Source of the DNA: JADFQT01 sp965216025
GTDB taxonomy: Bacteria > Chloroflexota > Dehalococcoidia > Lucifugimonadales > UBA3495
Assembly (NCBI GenBank): GCA_965216025.1
Contig: CBDCEX010000018.1
Coordinates: 1,116,001 to 1,180,000 of the forward strand
DNA length: 64,000 nt
Reading direction: 5' to 3'
Position 1 is the stretch's first letter. The number at the start of each line of letters is the position of its first letter. Position numbers and translations under genes: made by a program. Below, piece after piece: positions 41,181 through 50,762 of the stretch. The notes beneath the pieces are model-generated. The model saw nothing but the letters and a program-made list of their open reading frames with translations. It did not search any database and was not told where the DNA came from.

Positions 41181-42533
41181 ATGCACTTTCAATCTCACTA
41201 TATCCCCAATACGGAGCAGGAACAGTCGGAGATGCTGGCGGCCATCGGCGTCGGCTCGCTCGATGATCTTTTCCTCGACATCCCGGAGGAATTCCGGAAT
41301 CCCAGCCTGGACCTACCCGCTCCGCTTTCCGAACTGGAGATCCAGAAGGAGCTGGCCGGATTCGCCGGCAAGAACCGGCCGCTGGGCAGTGGCCCGTCTT
41401 TTTTGGGCGCCGGGTCCTATCACCACTTCATTCCGGCCATCGTCAAGGCTTTGATGACCCGGGGCGAGTTCCTAACCGCCTACACGCCCTACCAGCCCGA
41501 GGTGAGCCAAGGTACTTTGCAGGTCATTTACGAGTTCCAGAGCTTGATCGCCAACCTGTTTGAGATGGAGGTGGCCAACGCCGGGATGTACGACGGCGCT
41601 ACCAGCCTGGCCGAGGGGGTTCTGATGGCCTGCCGGGTGACCCAGCGGCGTCAGGTAGCGATTGCCGACACCTTGTCTCCGGATTTTCTGGAGGTGATCC
41701 ACACCTACTGCCAGGCTCAGGGTATTGAGATTCAGCTGACCCAGGCCGCAGACCCAGAGGTCACCGAAGAGACTGCTTGCCTGGTGGTCCAGTATCCCAA
41801 CTTTTTCGGATACCTGGAAGATCTCTCCAGCCTTAGCGATCGGGCCCACCGGCCGGGCGCCTTGCTGGTGGTTTCGGCCGACCCCATGGCGTTGGGTATG
41901 TTTCAGCCTCCCGGCCATTACGACGCCGATATAGTCACCGGAGAGGGGCAGCCTTTGGGCATTCCCACCAGCTTTGGCGGGCCCTATCTGGGTCTCTTCA
42001 CCACCAAGCAGCAGTATATCCGGCAAATGCCCAGCCGGCTGGTGGGCAAAACCGTCGACAGCCAGGGACGCACCGGCTACGTGCTGACTCTTCAGACCAG
42101 GGAGCAGCACATACGGCGAGAGCGGGCTACCAGTAACATCTGCACCAATGAAGCCCTTTACGCCCTGGCTTCCACCATCTACCTGGCGGCGATGGGCAGG
42201 CAGGGATTGCGGCAAATCGCCGAGCTGTGCTATCACAAAGCTCACTACGCCGCAGCCAAAATCGCCGAGCTGCCCGGCTATTCTTTACCCAGGTCCGGGC
42301 CCATGTCCGGCGCCTTCTTCCAGGAGTTTGTCATCCAGTGTCCCGAGTCTCCCGCGCGGATCAACCAGAGGCTGCTGGAGCAAAACATCCTAGGGGGCTG
42401 GGACCTCACTGCTGATTCCAACGGCTCTGCTCCAGCCTCGGGTTGCGAACAGGGAATGTTGCTCTGTGTGACGGAGATGAATTCCAAAGAAGACATAGAC
42501 TGCCTGGTTTCGGCGTTGGGAGAGTTCAGCTAA
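41181..42533 (+). CDS. gcvPA: Glycine dehydrogenase (decarboxylating) subunit 1
   Basis: 450 residues from the ATG at 41181; an in-frame TTG at 41169 would add four. The start MHFQSHYIPNTEQEQ, the core FLGAGSYHHFIPA and TAYTPYQPEVSQGTLQ, and MYDGATSLAEG are hallmark GcvPA sequences. It forms the P protein with GcvPB. It ends TAATG, where the last A of the stop starts gcvPB, so the two are translationally coupled. Confidence 0.95.
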   Translation: MHFQSHYIPNTEQEQSEMLAAIGVGSLDDLFLDIPEEFRNPSLDLPAPLSELEIQKELAGFAGKNRPLGSGPSFLGAGSYHHFIPAIVKALMTRGEFLTAYTPYQPEVSQGTLQVIYEFQSLIANLFEMEVANAGMYDGATSLAEGVLMACRVTQRRQVAIADTLSPDFLEVIHTYCQAQGIEIQLTQAADPEVTEETACLVVQYPNFFGYLEDLSSLSDRAHRPGALLVVSADPMALGMFQPPGHYDADIVTGEGQPLGIPTSFGGPYLGLFTTKQQYIRQMPSRLVGKTVDSQGRTGYVLTLQTREQHIRRERATSNICTNEALYALASTIYLAAMGRQGLRQIAELCYHKAHYAAAKIAELPGYSLPRSGPMSGAFFQEFVIQCPESPARINQRLLEQNILGGWDLTADSNGSAPASGCEQGMLLCVTEMNSKEDIDCLVSALGEFS

Positions 42534-44005
42534 TGCAGACCGGCGGTAGCCGGAGTACCGGCAAGCTTTTGATGGATCGGAGCTCCCACGGGCGCATGGG
42601 CGTGGTTCCACCCCCGCTGGACGTGCCAGCCCAGGAAATGCCGGACCAGGCTCTGCTACGGGGGAATTTGGACCTGCCCGAGGTTTCCGAGCCGGAGGTC
42701 GTCCAGTATTTCACCAACCTGAGCCAGCAGAACTTCTCCATCGACACCCAGTTCTATCCTCTGGGCAGTTGTACCATGAAGTACAACCCCAAGATTAACG
42801 ATGAAGTTTCTTTTTTGCCCGGATTCGCCGGTATTCATCCCCGGCAGCCGGTCGAGACCTGCCAGGGGGCGCTGGAAGTGCTCTATCGCCTTCAGGAGTT
42901 CCTGGCCCGAATATCCGGCATGTCGGCGGTGAGCCTGGCAACGCTGGCCGGGGCCCAGGGCGAGTTGGCCGGCGTGCTGATGATGCGCGCCTATCATCAA
43001 TCCCGAGGAGATACTGGGCGTACCAAAATGGCGATACCGGACAGCGCCCACGGCACCAACCCGTCTTCTGCGTCGATGGCCGGATTCGACGTGGTCACTT
43101 TGCCGTCGGACCCGGCCGGCAACGTCGACCTTGACGCGCTGCATGAGCTGGCCGGCCCGGACTTGGTCGGGGTCATGATCACCCTGCCCAGCACCCTGGG
43201 CATATTCGACACCAACATTGTTGAGGTCTGTCGCGTGGTCCATGAAGCCGGCGGATTGGTATATGGTGACGGCGCCAACATGAATGCTCTGTTGGGCCGG
43301 GTCAAGCTGGGTGAGTTGGGCTTCGACCTGATCCACTCCAACCTGCACAAGACTTTCAGCACTCCCCACGGCGGCGGTGGACCCGGCGCCGGACCGGTCT
43401 GCTGCAACCAAGCTCTGGCTCCCTTCTTGGCCGCGCCGGTTATCACCGAAAACGCGGGCGACGACGCCCCGGAGTACCAGCTGGTTCAACCCGAGCAGAG
43501 CATCGGGAAAATCAGCGGTTTCCACGGCAACTTTGGAGTGCTGGTGCGGGCCTACACCTACATTCGTACCCTGGGAGAGGGCGGGCTGAAGTCCATCAGC
43601 AGCAACGCGGTCTTAAACGCCAATTACCTGATGGAGGCGTTGCGGGACATCTACCTCCTGCCTTACGACCGCCGCTGCATGCACGAGGTGGTCTTCTCAG
43701 CGGATTTGCAGAAGGAGCGAGGAGTCAGCGGCCTGGAGGTCGCCAAACGACTGCTGGACTACGGCTATCATGCGCCAACCATGTACTTCCCCCTGATTGT
43801 CCATGAGGCGTTGATGATCGAGCCCACCGAGTCGGAGACGCGAGAAACCCTGGACGCCTTCATTCAGGCGCTGCGGGACATAGACCGGGAGTCCCGGGAA
43901 GACCCGGACCTGGTGCGGCAAGCTCCCCATACCACACCGGTATCCCGGCTGGACGAAGCCGCCGCCGCCCGCCGGCCCAATCTGAGGTGGACCAAAGGGG
44001 AGTAG
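42533..44005 (+). CDS. gcvPB: Glycine dehydrogenase (decarboxylating) subunit 2
   Basis: 490 residues from the ATG overlapping the gcvPA stop. The PLP lysine is K273 in SNLHKTFSTPHGGGGPG. Other signatures are FYPLGSCTMKYNPK and DSAHGTNPSSASMAG. With GcvPA it decarboxylates glycine and loads the aminomethyl group on GcvH. It ends two bases before the stop codon of the convergent downstream gene. Confidence 0.96.
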   Translation: MQTGGSRSTGKLLMDRSSHGRMGVVPPPLDVPAQEMPDQALLRGNLDLPEVSEPEVVQYFTNLSQQNFSIDTQFYPLGSCTMKYNPKINDEVSFLPGFAGIHPRQPVETCQGALEVLYRLQEFLARISGMSAVSLATLAGAQGELAGVLMMRAYHQSRGDTGRTKMAIPDSAHGTNPSSASMAGFDVVTLPSDPAGNVDLDALHELAGPDLVGVMITLPSTLGIFDTNIVEVCRVVHEAGGLVYGDGANMNALLGRVKLGELGFDLIHSNLHKTFSTPHGGGGPGAGPVCCNQALAPFLAAPVITENAGDDAPEYQLVQPEQSIGKISGFHGNFGVLVRAYTYIRTLGEGGLKSISSNAVLNANYLMEALRDIYLLPYDRRCMHEVVFSADLQKERGVSGLEVAKRLLDYGYHAPTMYFPLIVHEALMIEPTESETRETLDAFIQALRDIDRESREDPDLVRQAPHTTPVSRLDEAAAARRPNLRWTKGE

Positions 44006-44007
44006 AC

Positions 44008-44937
44008 CTACCCGTCTCGCTCCATACTTCGCTTCAATTCCTCCGGGTCTACCCGCACCTCTACGGCGGCTCGTTCCTCCTGCAGCAACATGGCCACCCG
44101 GGAGTCCCGGCCGCCCCAGCCGCGATTCATAGCCTCGGTAAGCTCGGCCAGGGCCAGATTGGCCAGCTTCATCGGCACGTCAAACTCCCGCCCCACGCCT
44201 ACGGCCAAGTCCACATCCTTGCGGGCCAGGCGAAGGGCAAAATCCGGAGGGTCGAAATTTCCCGGCAGCAGATGCTCCGCCAGTCCCTCAAAAGTCCCCC
44301 GGCGCCCCTGCGCTCCCCGCCGCACCGCCTGCCACAGCGCCAGCGGCTCCACGCCGGCCTTGACACCCATGGTGAAGGTTTCCGCCAGCGCGCACTGGAT
44401 GATGTAGCCGGAGCAGTTGTGAACCAGTTTGGCGATGGAGCCGCAGCCGATGGGACCCACGTAGTAGGCCTTGTCACCAATGGAATCCAGAATAGATTTG
44501 TACTGTTCGAACAGCGCCTTGTGGCCGCCCACCCAAATGGCCAGGTTGCGGCTGCGGGCTCCCCGGGGACCGCCGCTGACCGGAGCGTCCAGAACGTTGA
44601 CGCCGCGAGCCGCGAAAACCTCATGAATCCGGCGTATGGCCGTGGGTGAACCGGTGCTCAGGTCGAAGTAGGTATTTCCCGGGCTGAAACCTTCCAGCAG
44701 CCCACCTTCCCCCAAAGCCACCGCCTCAATCTCGGTAGGACCGGGCAGGGAGGTGAACACCACGTCGCAGGCCTGGGCCACGGCTTGGGGAGTATCGGCC
44801 CAGGTAGCTCCTCCCTCCAGATGCTGGGTGGCCGATTCCCTTCGGATGTCGTGGACAACCATTTCGTTGCCGCCTTGCAGGCAATTGTAGGCCATGCTAC
44901 TACCCATGGTTCCCAAACCAATAAATCCTACCTTCAT
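44008..44937 (-). CDS. NAD(P)-dependent beta-hydroxyacid dehydrogenase
   Basis: 309 residues from the ATG at 44935-44937, preceded by AGGAGAAGG; the longer open frame has no support. It starts MKVGFIGLGTMGSSMA (Rossmann NAD(P) site). DAPVSGGPRGARSRNLAIWV is the 3-hydroxyisobutyrate dehydrogenase substrate loop, and K213 is expected in GSIAKLVHNCS. It may reduce tartronate semialdehyde, 3-hydroxyisobutyrate or similar. It converges on gcvPB. Confidence 0.9.
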   Translation of the reverse strand: MKVGFIGLGTMGSSMAYNCLQGGNEMVVHDIRRESATQHLEGGATWADTPQAVAQACDVVFTSLPGPTEIEAVALGEGGLLEGFSPGNTYFDLSTGSPTAIRRIHEVFAARGVNVLDAPVSGGPRGARSRNLAIWVGGHKALFEQYKSILDSIGDKAYYVGPIGCGSIAKLVHNCSGYIIQCALAETFTMGVKAGVEPLALWQAVRRGAQGRRGTFEGLAEHLLPGNFDPPDFALRLARKDVDLAVGVGREFDVPMKLANLALAELTEAMNRGWGGRDSRVAMLLQEERAAVEVRVDPEELKRSMERDG

Positions 44938-45312
44938 TTCCTTCTCCTGAAGAACCCTCTTTACTTTCCGTCGAGGAACGCACCCATTATCCGGTAGCCG
45001 CCAACCCCTGACAAGGGGCGGTGGCCTTGTCAATTCTGAGGGCTTTGGGCATACTTCATCTGGGGCCTGTGTTGCCAAAAGTGTGAAAAAATCTAGCCTT
45101 CTTGGTTCAAGGTGTATGAGCGTCCCGGGCCCGGCATCCTCTCCCCTTGTGGGAGAGGAGTGAGGTGAGGGGATTCACCCTCATCCCAACCTTCTCCCAT
45201 CAAGGGAGAAGCGGCTCTGTAACGTTCTGCCAAAATGCCTAACTTTCTATGCCCCCTCGGGCCAGACACCAATCGTTTAAAACGCTATAAGCTGGATTTG
45301 AGGTAATAAACC
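44938..45312. other. Divergent intergenic region with repeat
   Basis: About 375 bases between the dehydrogenase and the MaoC-like gene. The main content is the inverted family C block at 45137-45211. No gene seen. Confidence 0.45.
45137..45211. repeat. Dispersed repeat family C, inverted copy
   Basis: CCTCTCCCCTTGTGGGAGAGG, then TCACCCTCATCCCAACC, then TTCTCCCATCAAGGGAGAA: the reverse complement of the block at 40517-40593. Confidence 0.65.
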
Positions 45313-46332
45313 ATGTTGGAACAGCAAGAACGACTGTGGGATTACGAGGCGGTGGAGCCCGGCCAGCAGGGGCAGCCGACGCTCGTGACACTGACCGCGG
45401 ATAACATTGGCGAGTATGCCCTGGCGGCGCAGAACCCAGATCCCCGCTACCGGGAAGCCGGCGCCAGCCTGGAATTCGGCGGCCGCCTGGCAGCCATGCC
45501 AACTATGGCTATTACCTATGCGCCCCTACTTCGGGATAACATCGCCGAGAACTGCGGATTTGTGGCCCTGGAGCGCTCTAAGCAGTCCCGCCGGCAGACC
45601 CCCTTTGCCAAGTGTGAGGTCCGCTGGTTCGCCCCGGCCCTGGAGGGCGACACCATTACCGGCATACGACGGGTGTTGGAGAAGTATGAACGCCGGGGCA
45701 GCAGGTTCGTGACTTTCCGGGTGGAGGCCTCCAATCAGCGCGGCGAGCGCTTGGCCGAATACGACTACACCTGTATCTTCGACTATGCCAAAGGTCAGCG
45801 GGAGGTGCCGTCAGACCGAGGAACGGCTCCGGGAGAAGCTTCGCAGAATCCACCGGAAGATGCAGCTGCCTCGCCTGCCGTCAATAATTCGCCGCCGGTG
45901 TCTCATGATCGGGTGGCAAGTGGAGACCAGCTAGCTACCCTGAGTATCACCGAAAGCGCCGAGGTGATCCTCCGCAAAGACCGGCTAAGGCTGGTTGGTG
46001 AGCCAAACCCCAGCAACATCCATACCGATGAGGAGTTCGCCCGTCAGAATATATTTGGCGGAGCGGTCAATTCCGGGCCGGCTACCATGTCCTACCTGGA
46101 TCAAATGCTGCAGCGGTCTTTCCCCCTGGGCGCCTTTTATGGCGGCGGAAGCCTGCTGATGCGGGCGATTACCCCCTTCCGAGCCGGAGATACCGTCACC
46201 TTTGCCGGCGAGGTCACCGGCGTCCGCCAGGTGGCGGGCCAGAAACTGGTTGAATGCCGGGTCAAGGGCATCAATCAGCGGGAGGAGTTGGTGAGTCTTT
46301 CCGATGCCACGCTGGTATTGGCCGGGGGATGA
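45313..46332 (+). CDS. MaoC-like acyl dehydratase, two hot-dog domains
   Basis: 339 residues. The N-terminal hot-dog half (about 1-160) resembles FAS1-type MaoC (FGGRLAAMPTMAITYAPL) and the C-terminal half (about 205-335) has NIHTDEEFARQNIFGGAVNSG, the usual hydratase helix region. A Pro/Ala/Ser linker (PGEASQNPPEDAAASPAVNN) joins them. Likely hydrates an enoyl- or enoate-CoA; the closest known style is mesaconyl- or 3-methylfumaryl-CoA hydratase, but the substrate is not certain. Confidence 0.8.
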   Translation: MLEQQERLWDYEAVEPGQQGQPTLVTLTADNIGEYALAAQNPDPRYREAGASLEFGGRLAAMPTMAITYAPLLRDNIAENCGFVALERSKQSRRQTPFAKCEVRWFAPALEGDTITGIRRVLEKYERRGSRFVTFRVEASNQRGERLAEYDYTCIFDYAKGQREVPSDRGTAPGEASQNPPEDAAASPAVNNSPPVSHDRVASGDQLATLSITESAEVILRKDRLRLVGEPNPSNIHTDEEFARQNIFGGAVNSGPATMSYLDQMLQRSFPLGAFYGGGSLLMRAITPFRAGDTVTFAGEVTGVRQVAGQKLVECRVKGINQREELVSLSDATLVLAGG

Positions 46333-46344
46333 GCAAATAGGGGA

Positions 46345-46767
46345 TTAGCGCAGCAGGCCGTAGACCCTTTCAGTAGTGACCAGAACCACCACCGCCTCAT
46401 TCTGCTGCATGACCCGGTCGTACTCATCCCAGTCGGAGTGGGTGCCGTCGCCACATACCTGGAAGACGTCCCGCAGCTTCTGCCGGAGTTCCTCGGCCGG
46501 GGTGTTGGTCGAGTCAAACAGCCGCGCCTCTCCCTCCACAACCACATAGTTCCGCCAGTCCGCGCTGGTGGCGACCACCGTGCATCGGGAGTCCCGGCGC
46601 AAATTCCGGATTTTGGCCGAGCGCCCCCGCACCGAAACGAAGGCCATGTAATCGTCATAGGCCCCGCAGACGACAATGCTGGATTGAATGCCACCGTTGG
46701 CTTGTACGGTGTTGACCACCGCCCGGTGATTGTTCGCGAGAAAAGACTTCGCCTGTTCGAATTCCAA
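46345..46767 (-). CDS. Pyridoxamine-5'-phosphate-oxidase-like (F420/FMN) protein
   Basis: 140 residues. Split-barrel fold with NHRAVVNTVQANGGIQSSIV, FVSVRGRSAKIRNLRRDSR and VVVEGEARLFDS. Likely F420- or FMN-dependent. It is a distant relative of the protein at 36895 and of unknown substrate. It converges on the MaoC-like gene. Confidence 0.8.
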   Translation of the reverse strand: MEFEQAKSFLANNHRAVVNTVQANGGIQSSIVVCGAYDDYMAFVSVRGRSAKIRNLRRDSRCTVVATSADWRNYVVVEGEARLFDSTNTPAEELRQKLRDVFQVCGDGTHSDWDEYDRVMQQNEAVVVLVTTERVYGLLR

Positions 46768-46840
46768 TGCTGTGCCTCCTGGTACGGTTTGGGTGCGCTA
46801 GGTTACTTATCCTGAAAGAAATTACTCAACTTGGGAGATT

Positions 46841-46879
46841 CAAATCCCCCTATATCCCCCTTTGCAAAGGGGGACTGAG
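46841..46879. repeat. Dispersed repeat family D
   Basis: AAATCCCCCTATATCCCCCT followed by TTGCAAAGGGGGACTGAG. Closely related to 50638-50693. Confidence 0.55.
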
Positions 46880-47018
46880 CGGGCCTTCCCCAATCGGCGG
46901 TTCCTCCGGCCGGGTTTAGCTATGGAATTGACGCTCCATAAGCACCCGCCTTGACCCCAGATCGACCCTTGGCTTAGACTTCCTAAAATCGACAATCCCC
47001 CGCGAGAGGTAACTGCTG

Positions 47019-48104
47019 ATGCACGTGGGCATGGCGACAATTTTCCAAAACCCGGGCCGGGCCGCAGCGGATTATCAGGTATATCGTAACGAGCTACACC
47101 TGGCGGATCTAGTAGAACCTCTGGGCTTCGAGTCCATTTGGGCCGTGGAACACCATTTTAGTGACTATACCATGTGCCCCGACGTGATCCAATTTCTTAC
47201 CTACATGGCCGGGCGCACCCACCACGCCAAGCTGGGATCCATGGTGGTAGTTTTGCCCTGGCACGACCCGGTGCGAGTGGCCGAGGAGGTGTCCATGCTG
47301 GACAACCTCAGTGGCGGCCGCATGATTCTGGGCATTGGACGGGGCCTGGCCCGAGGGGAATATGAGGGCTTCCGGCTGGATATGTCCGAATCCCGCACCC
47401 GGTTCATTGAATCGGCCGAATGCCTGCTCGCCGGATTGGAGCAAGGCTTTTGCGAATACCAAGGCGAGTTCATTCGGCAACCTCGACGGGATATCCGTCC
47501 TGAGCCTTTCCGGTCTTTCCGCGGTCGCACCTATGCCGCCGCCATCTCCCCGGAGTCCTCGGCCATTATGGCAGAACTGGGAGTTGGCATGCTTATTATT
47601 CCCCAGAAGCCCTGGGAAGAGACCGGTAGGGACCTGGAACGCTACCGGGACGCCTACCGGAAGGCCAAGGGGGAGGAGCCGCCCGCTCCCGTCGCCGTTG
47701 GCTGGACCTTTTGCCATGAGGATAAAGAGACCGCCCGCCAGATGGCCCGCCGCTATATTGGCGGCTACTGGCAAACGGTGATGGATCATTACGAGTTCAA
47801 GTCGGACCATCTTAAGGACATCAAGGGCTACGAGTATTACGGCAAGGTTACTGAAAAGCTGGTTAGTTACGGCGACGATGAGGTAGTCGATTTCTTCGTC
47901 AACCTTCAAGTATGGGGAACGCCGGAGCAATGCTACGAGAAAATATTGGAAATCAACCGGCTCAGCGAGAATGACCACTACGTTGGGGTATTCAGCTATG
48001 GCGCCATGCCCTACGATGATGCCGAGCGCAGCATGCGCCTCTTCGCCGCCGAAGTCCTACCCGCGCTGAAGCAGTTCGATCCGGCGGTCGCTTCGGTCCG
48101 CTAG
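47019..48104 (+). CDS. LLM-class flavin-dependent oxidoreductase
   Basis: 361 residues. Luciferase-like TIM barrel: GFESIWAVEHHFSDY, VVVLPWHDPVRVAEEVSMLD, GGRMILGIGRGLARGEYEGF. The family uses FMNH2 or F420 to oxidise aldehydes, alkanesulfonates or other substrates. The start ATG follows CGAGAGG. Substrate unknown. Confidence 0.9.
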   Translation: MHVGMATIFQNPGRAAADYQVYRNELHLADLVEPLGFESIWAVEHHFSDYTMCPDVIQFLTYMAGRTHHAKLGSMVVVLPWHDPVRVAEEVSMLDNLSGGRMILGIGRGLARGEYEGFRLDMSESRTRFIESAECLLAGLEQGFCEYQGEFIRQPRRDIRPEPFRSFRGRTYAAAISPESSAIMAELGVGMLIIPQKPWEETGRDLERYRDAYRKAKGEEPPAPVAVGWTFCHEDKETARQMARRYIGGYWQTVMDHYEFKSDHLKDIKGYEYYGKVTEKLVSYGDDEVVDFFVNLQVWGTPEQCYEKILEINRLSENDHYVGVFSYGAMPYDDAERSMRLFAAEVLPALKQFDPAVASVR

Positions 48105-48118
48105 CCGAAACTTTTCCC

Positions 48119-48192
48119 TGTTCGTCCTTCGACAAGCTCAGGACGAACGGGAGGTGTTCTTTATCCGTTCGTGGTGAGCCTGTCGAACCACG
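48119..48192. repeat. Dispersed repeat family B
   Basis: TTCGTCCTTCGACAAGCTCA and GGACGAACGG form a palindrome, followed by CCGTTCGTGGTGAGCCTGTC, GAACCACG. The module order is reversed relative to 36779. Confidence 0.65.
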
Positions 48193-48263
48193 TTTTGGGA
48201 TAGTTGCTAGTGGAGTCCGTTCGATGGAGCAATGAACCGCCTGGACTCGAAGCCGAGGAAGTT

Positions 48264-48995
48264 TTAGCTGCTTTGCCCAGCTTTTTCCTGATCGCGGAGC
48301 TTGAGCAGCAGGGGTATCTGGGAAATTTTCGCTTCATCCAGATCTTCCCAGTAGATGCCCGAGGGATGAGGTAAGCCGCCACCGCACTGAATAGTCTCTT
48401 CCGGCGTGACCACATAATCCAGCGGCACGTCATGATGGGTCAGGGGCAGTTCCTCGTCCAGTACCTGCATCGGGTGCACGGTGGTGAGAACCGGAGTGGT
48501 CGTTCGGACTACCCCGGCGGCAACGGCCAAGCCGTATTCCAGGTCGGCGAATCCTCCGCCTTTTCCTATCCTCACCCCCTGGCGGTTCACCGCCACCGAG
48601 CCGGACAGCACCAGGTCGATGGGCTTCATCTCTTCCACGTAAACCAGCCGCCCGTTCCTGAAGGCGCCGCTAATGGTAGCGGCTTTGGCCGGTGTGGTAT
48701 CCAGCCGTGCCGGGTCCAGCTCCACGAAGCAACGCTCATCCCTCAGCCGGGGAACGGCCATGTAAAGCAGCTTGCCCTCTTCCAGGGCACGACGCCGCAG
48801 GGGACGCTGGGCCTTGTCCGGATTGCTTTTAATCGCGCGGGCTTCCTGCCAAACCTCCAGGTTGAATACGCGTTGGGCGGCCTGGTCCGAGCCATAGAAG
48901 TCGGGAATCTTGTCGTGGACCGTCCTGCCCCGCACCACTCCGGCCTGCTCCAGGGCAGTCCAGACCGACTCTCTGATGGCGTCTTTGTCTCGCAT
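48264..48995 (-). CDS. 5-formyltetrahydrofolate cyclo-ligase family protein
   Basis: 243 residues. The MTHFS-like fold shows KSNPDKAQRPLRRRALEEGK (in place of the usual NPDKPQ), VRIGKGGGFADLEYGLA (the ATP/substrate loop GKGGGxxD) and LPLTHHDVPLDYVVTPEE. In known members it converts 5-formyl-THF to methenyl-THF. It is longer at the N-terminus than typical MTHFS, and this subfamily may have another job. Confidence 0.82.
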   Translation of the reverse strand: MRDKDAIRESVWTALEQAGVVRGRTVHDKIPDFYGSDQAAQRVFNLEVWQEARAIKSNPDKAQRPLRRRALEEGKLLYMAVPRLRDERCFVELDPARLDTTPAKAATISGAFRNGRLVYVEEMKPIDLVLSGSVAVNRQGVRIGKGGGFADLEYGLAVAAGVVRTTTPVLTTVHPMQVLDEELPLTHHDVPLDYVVTPEETIQCGGGLPHPSGIYWEDLDEAKISQIPLLLKLRDQEKAGQSS

Positions 48996-49010
48996 GATCC
49001 AGCTAGTCCG

Positions 49011-49541
49011 CTAACCGCCGGTAGCGGTTCCGGCCGCGGCGTCTATGATCATCCTCAGAATTCCAAGGGGTATCACGACAATTAAAAACCCGATGACAAC
49101 TACTCCAACAGCGCGCCAGGTTGATTGGTAGTCCAAGGCTTGCCGAACCGCGATAACCATGGTCACCAGCTGCCATATGGAAGCGACCAGGAAAATCAAG
49201 GGACCCACAGCCGGTAGGAAGCTGAGTACCTTGAGGAGACCCGGCGTCTGGGCAAAACCAGTGGTTCGAGCCAGTTGGCCCCAATCCGCATGAGTTTCCG
49301 GTGTCTTGAAAATTGTTGTGCCAATAAAGAAGGTCACACCAGCCCAGGCAGCCCACTGAATCAAGCCGAATATTAGTCCGGCTATCAATCCCAGAGGTCC
49401 GCCAGTGAGGCCCCCGATGGCGCCAGCTATGGAAACGAGAATGACCACAATCATGGCCTGCATTGTGGCGCCGGAGTCGCTTTCCACCTCTTCGAAGGTG
49501 TGGACATTGAGGCGGGCCGCGCCTAGCATTCTCGCTAGCAT
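49011..49541 (-). CDS. YIP1-family membrane protein
   Basis: 176 residues with about four membrane helices. The Yip1 fold is suggested by the N-terminal EVESDSGATMQAMIVVILVS, WAAWAGVTFFIGTTIF and LVTMVIAVRQALDYQSTWRA. The function in bacteria is unknown. Start at an ATG preceded by AGGAGA. Confidence 0.75.
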   Translation of the reverse strand: MLARMLGAARLNVHTFEEVESDSGATMQAMIVVILVSIAGAIGGLTGGPLGLIAGLIFGLIQWAAWAGVTFFIGTTIFKTPETHADWGQLARTTGFAQTPGLLKVLSFLPAVGPLIFLVASIWQLVTMVIAVRQALDYQSTWRAVGVVVIGFLIVVIPLGILRMIIDAAAGTATGG

Positions 49542-49707
49542 CGAATTCTCCTAACTTACGTTTCTTGCATTAGTGGCGGAGCCCGCAGCGTTGCGGTATG
49601 GCGCCAGGACCAGGATAACCGGCCCATAATAACATGCCCGGCCCATGACTATCCCTTGGGGATGATGACAACTGGAAGGGGTTTTGCGGAGGGCAAAAAG
49701 ATGGATC

Positions 49708-50574
49708 CTAGCTGCCGGTGGCGGACAGGCCTTGAAAAAAATCTGCCGGCACGCCTTCGCCGGGCTGCACCGCAGGCCAGGCCCTGATGTAATATTCCCG
49801 CCCGAGTATGGCGGCGGCAACCGGGCGGGGAACCCGGTCGTAGGGCCAATCCGGCGCCATCTGGGTCTGGTGGCACTTGATGCAGGCTATCTTGGTGTCC
49901 AATTGGGGACTCACGTCCATTTCCAGGTGAATTTCCTCCACCGGGGTGCCCTCCGCCGCCCGTTCCGGAGCCAGCAATTCCACCTCCAAGCCGGCCTCCT
50001 GCAGCTGGAGAGCCCATTGCATTCTAAAACCAACGGGCCGGGCACTGTAGTAGAGGCGCTGTGGAGAGTGGGGTTCTAGGGTTCCCATGAGCTGATACGG
50101 AAATTGAGACGCATCGCCCGCCCGGCGAAAGGCCTCCGTGGCGTGGCGAGAAACAGCAATGTGGTCCGGGTGCCCGTACAGTCCCCCGGGCTCGAAGGTT
50201 AGTACAACCTGGGGCCGGAAAATGCGGATCTGCTCCACCAGCCGCTCCACCACGGCTTCGTCCGGCACATTAATGTACGCTCCGGGGTGTTGGTTGGAGG
50301 GCGCGCCCGCCATGCCCGAATCCCGGTAGTCCAGCACCACGGGTTCGGCAATTCCCAGGGTTTTCGCGGACCTGGCCAGCTCGGCCCGCCGGACCTCTCC
50401 CAGGGATTCAGGAGAAGCCAGGCCCGGCTGGCGGATTTCTCCTTCCTCACCCAGAGTTGCGGTCACCAGCCGCACCGTGACTCCTCGAGCGGCGTGGGCG
50501 GCCAGGGCTCCACCAACCGGTATCGCCTCGTCATCCGGGTGGGCGAAGCAGGCTAACAGGCGCGGGCCGGGCAT
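49708..50574 (-). CDS. PIG-L (LmbE-like) deacetylase
   Basis: 288 residues. The zinc-site motif CFAHPDDEAIPVGGALA (HPDDE) and the second ligand region GHPDHIAVSRHATEAF are clear. The family deacetylates N-acetylglucosamine-like groups, as in MshB, BshB and Mca. No mycothiol or bacillithiol gene is near, so the substrate is open. The C-terminal part (about 170-288) includes EIHLEMDVSPQLDTKIACIK and is typical for the family. Confidence 0.9.
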   Translation of the reverse strand: MPGPRLLACFAHPDDEAIPVGGALAAHAARGVTVRLVTATLGEEGEIRQPGLASPESLGEVRRAELARSAKTLGIAEPVVLDYRDSGMAGAPSNQHPGAYINVPDEAVVERLVEQIRIFRPQVVLTFEPGGLYGHPDHIAVSRHATEAFRRAGDASQFPYQLMGTLEPHSPQRLYYSARPVGFRMQWALQLQEAGLEVELLAPERAAEGTPVEEIHLEMDVSPQLDTKIACIKCHQTQMAPDWPYDRVPRPVAAAILGREYYIRAWPAVQPGEGVPADFFQGLSATGS

Positions 50575-50637
50575 GCGAACTCCTTTGCTGAGCCTCGTTA
50601 CTACGGCTAAACGCGGTCGGAAAAGCCACCATTGGGG

Positions 50638-50693
50638 GAAATCCCCCTATATCTCTCTTGGCAAAGGGGGGCTGAGGGGGATTTGGATCTGCC
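50638..50693. repeat. Dispersed repeat family D
   Basis: GGGAAATCCCCCTATATCTC, TTGGCAAAGGGGGGCTGAGG, GGGATTT. Close to 46841-46879. Confidence 0.55.
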
Positions 50694-50762
50694 AAGGTCG
50701 GTAACTTGTGCCGGGGTCTCAAAGTCACAGGTAGGGCCTGGGACTGGAGCCAGACATTATCG

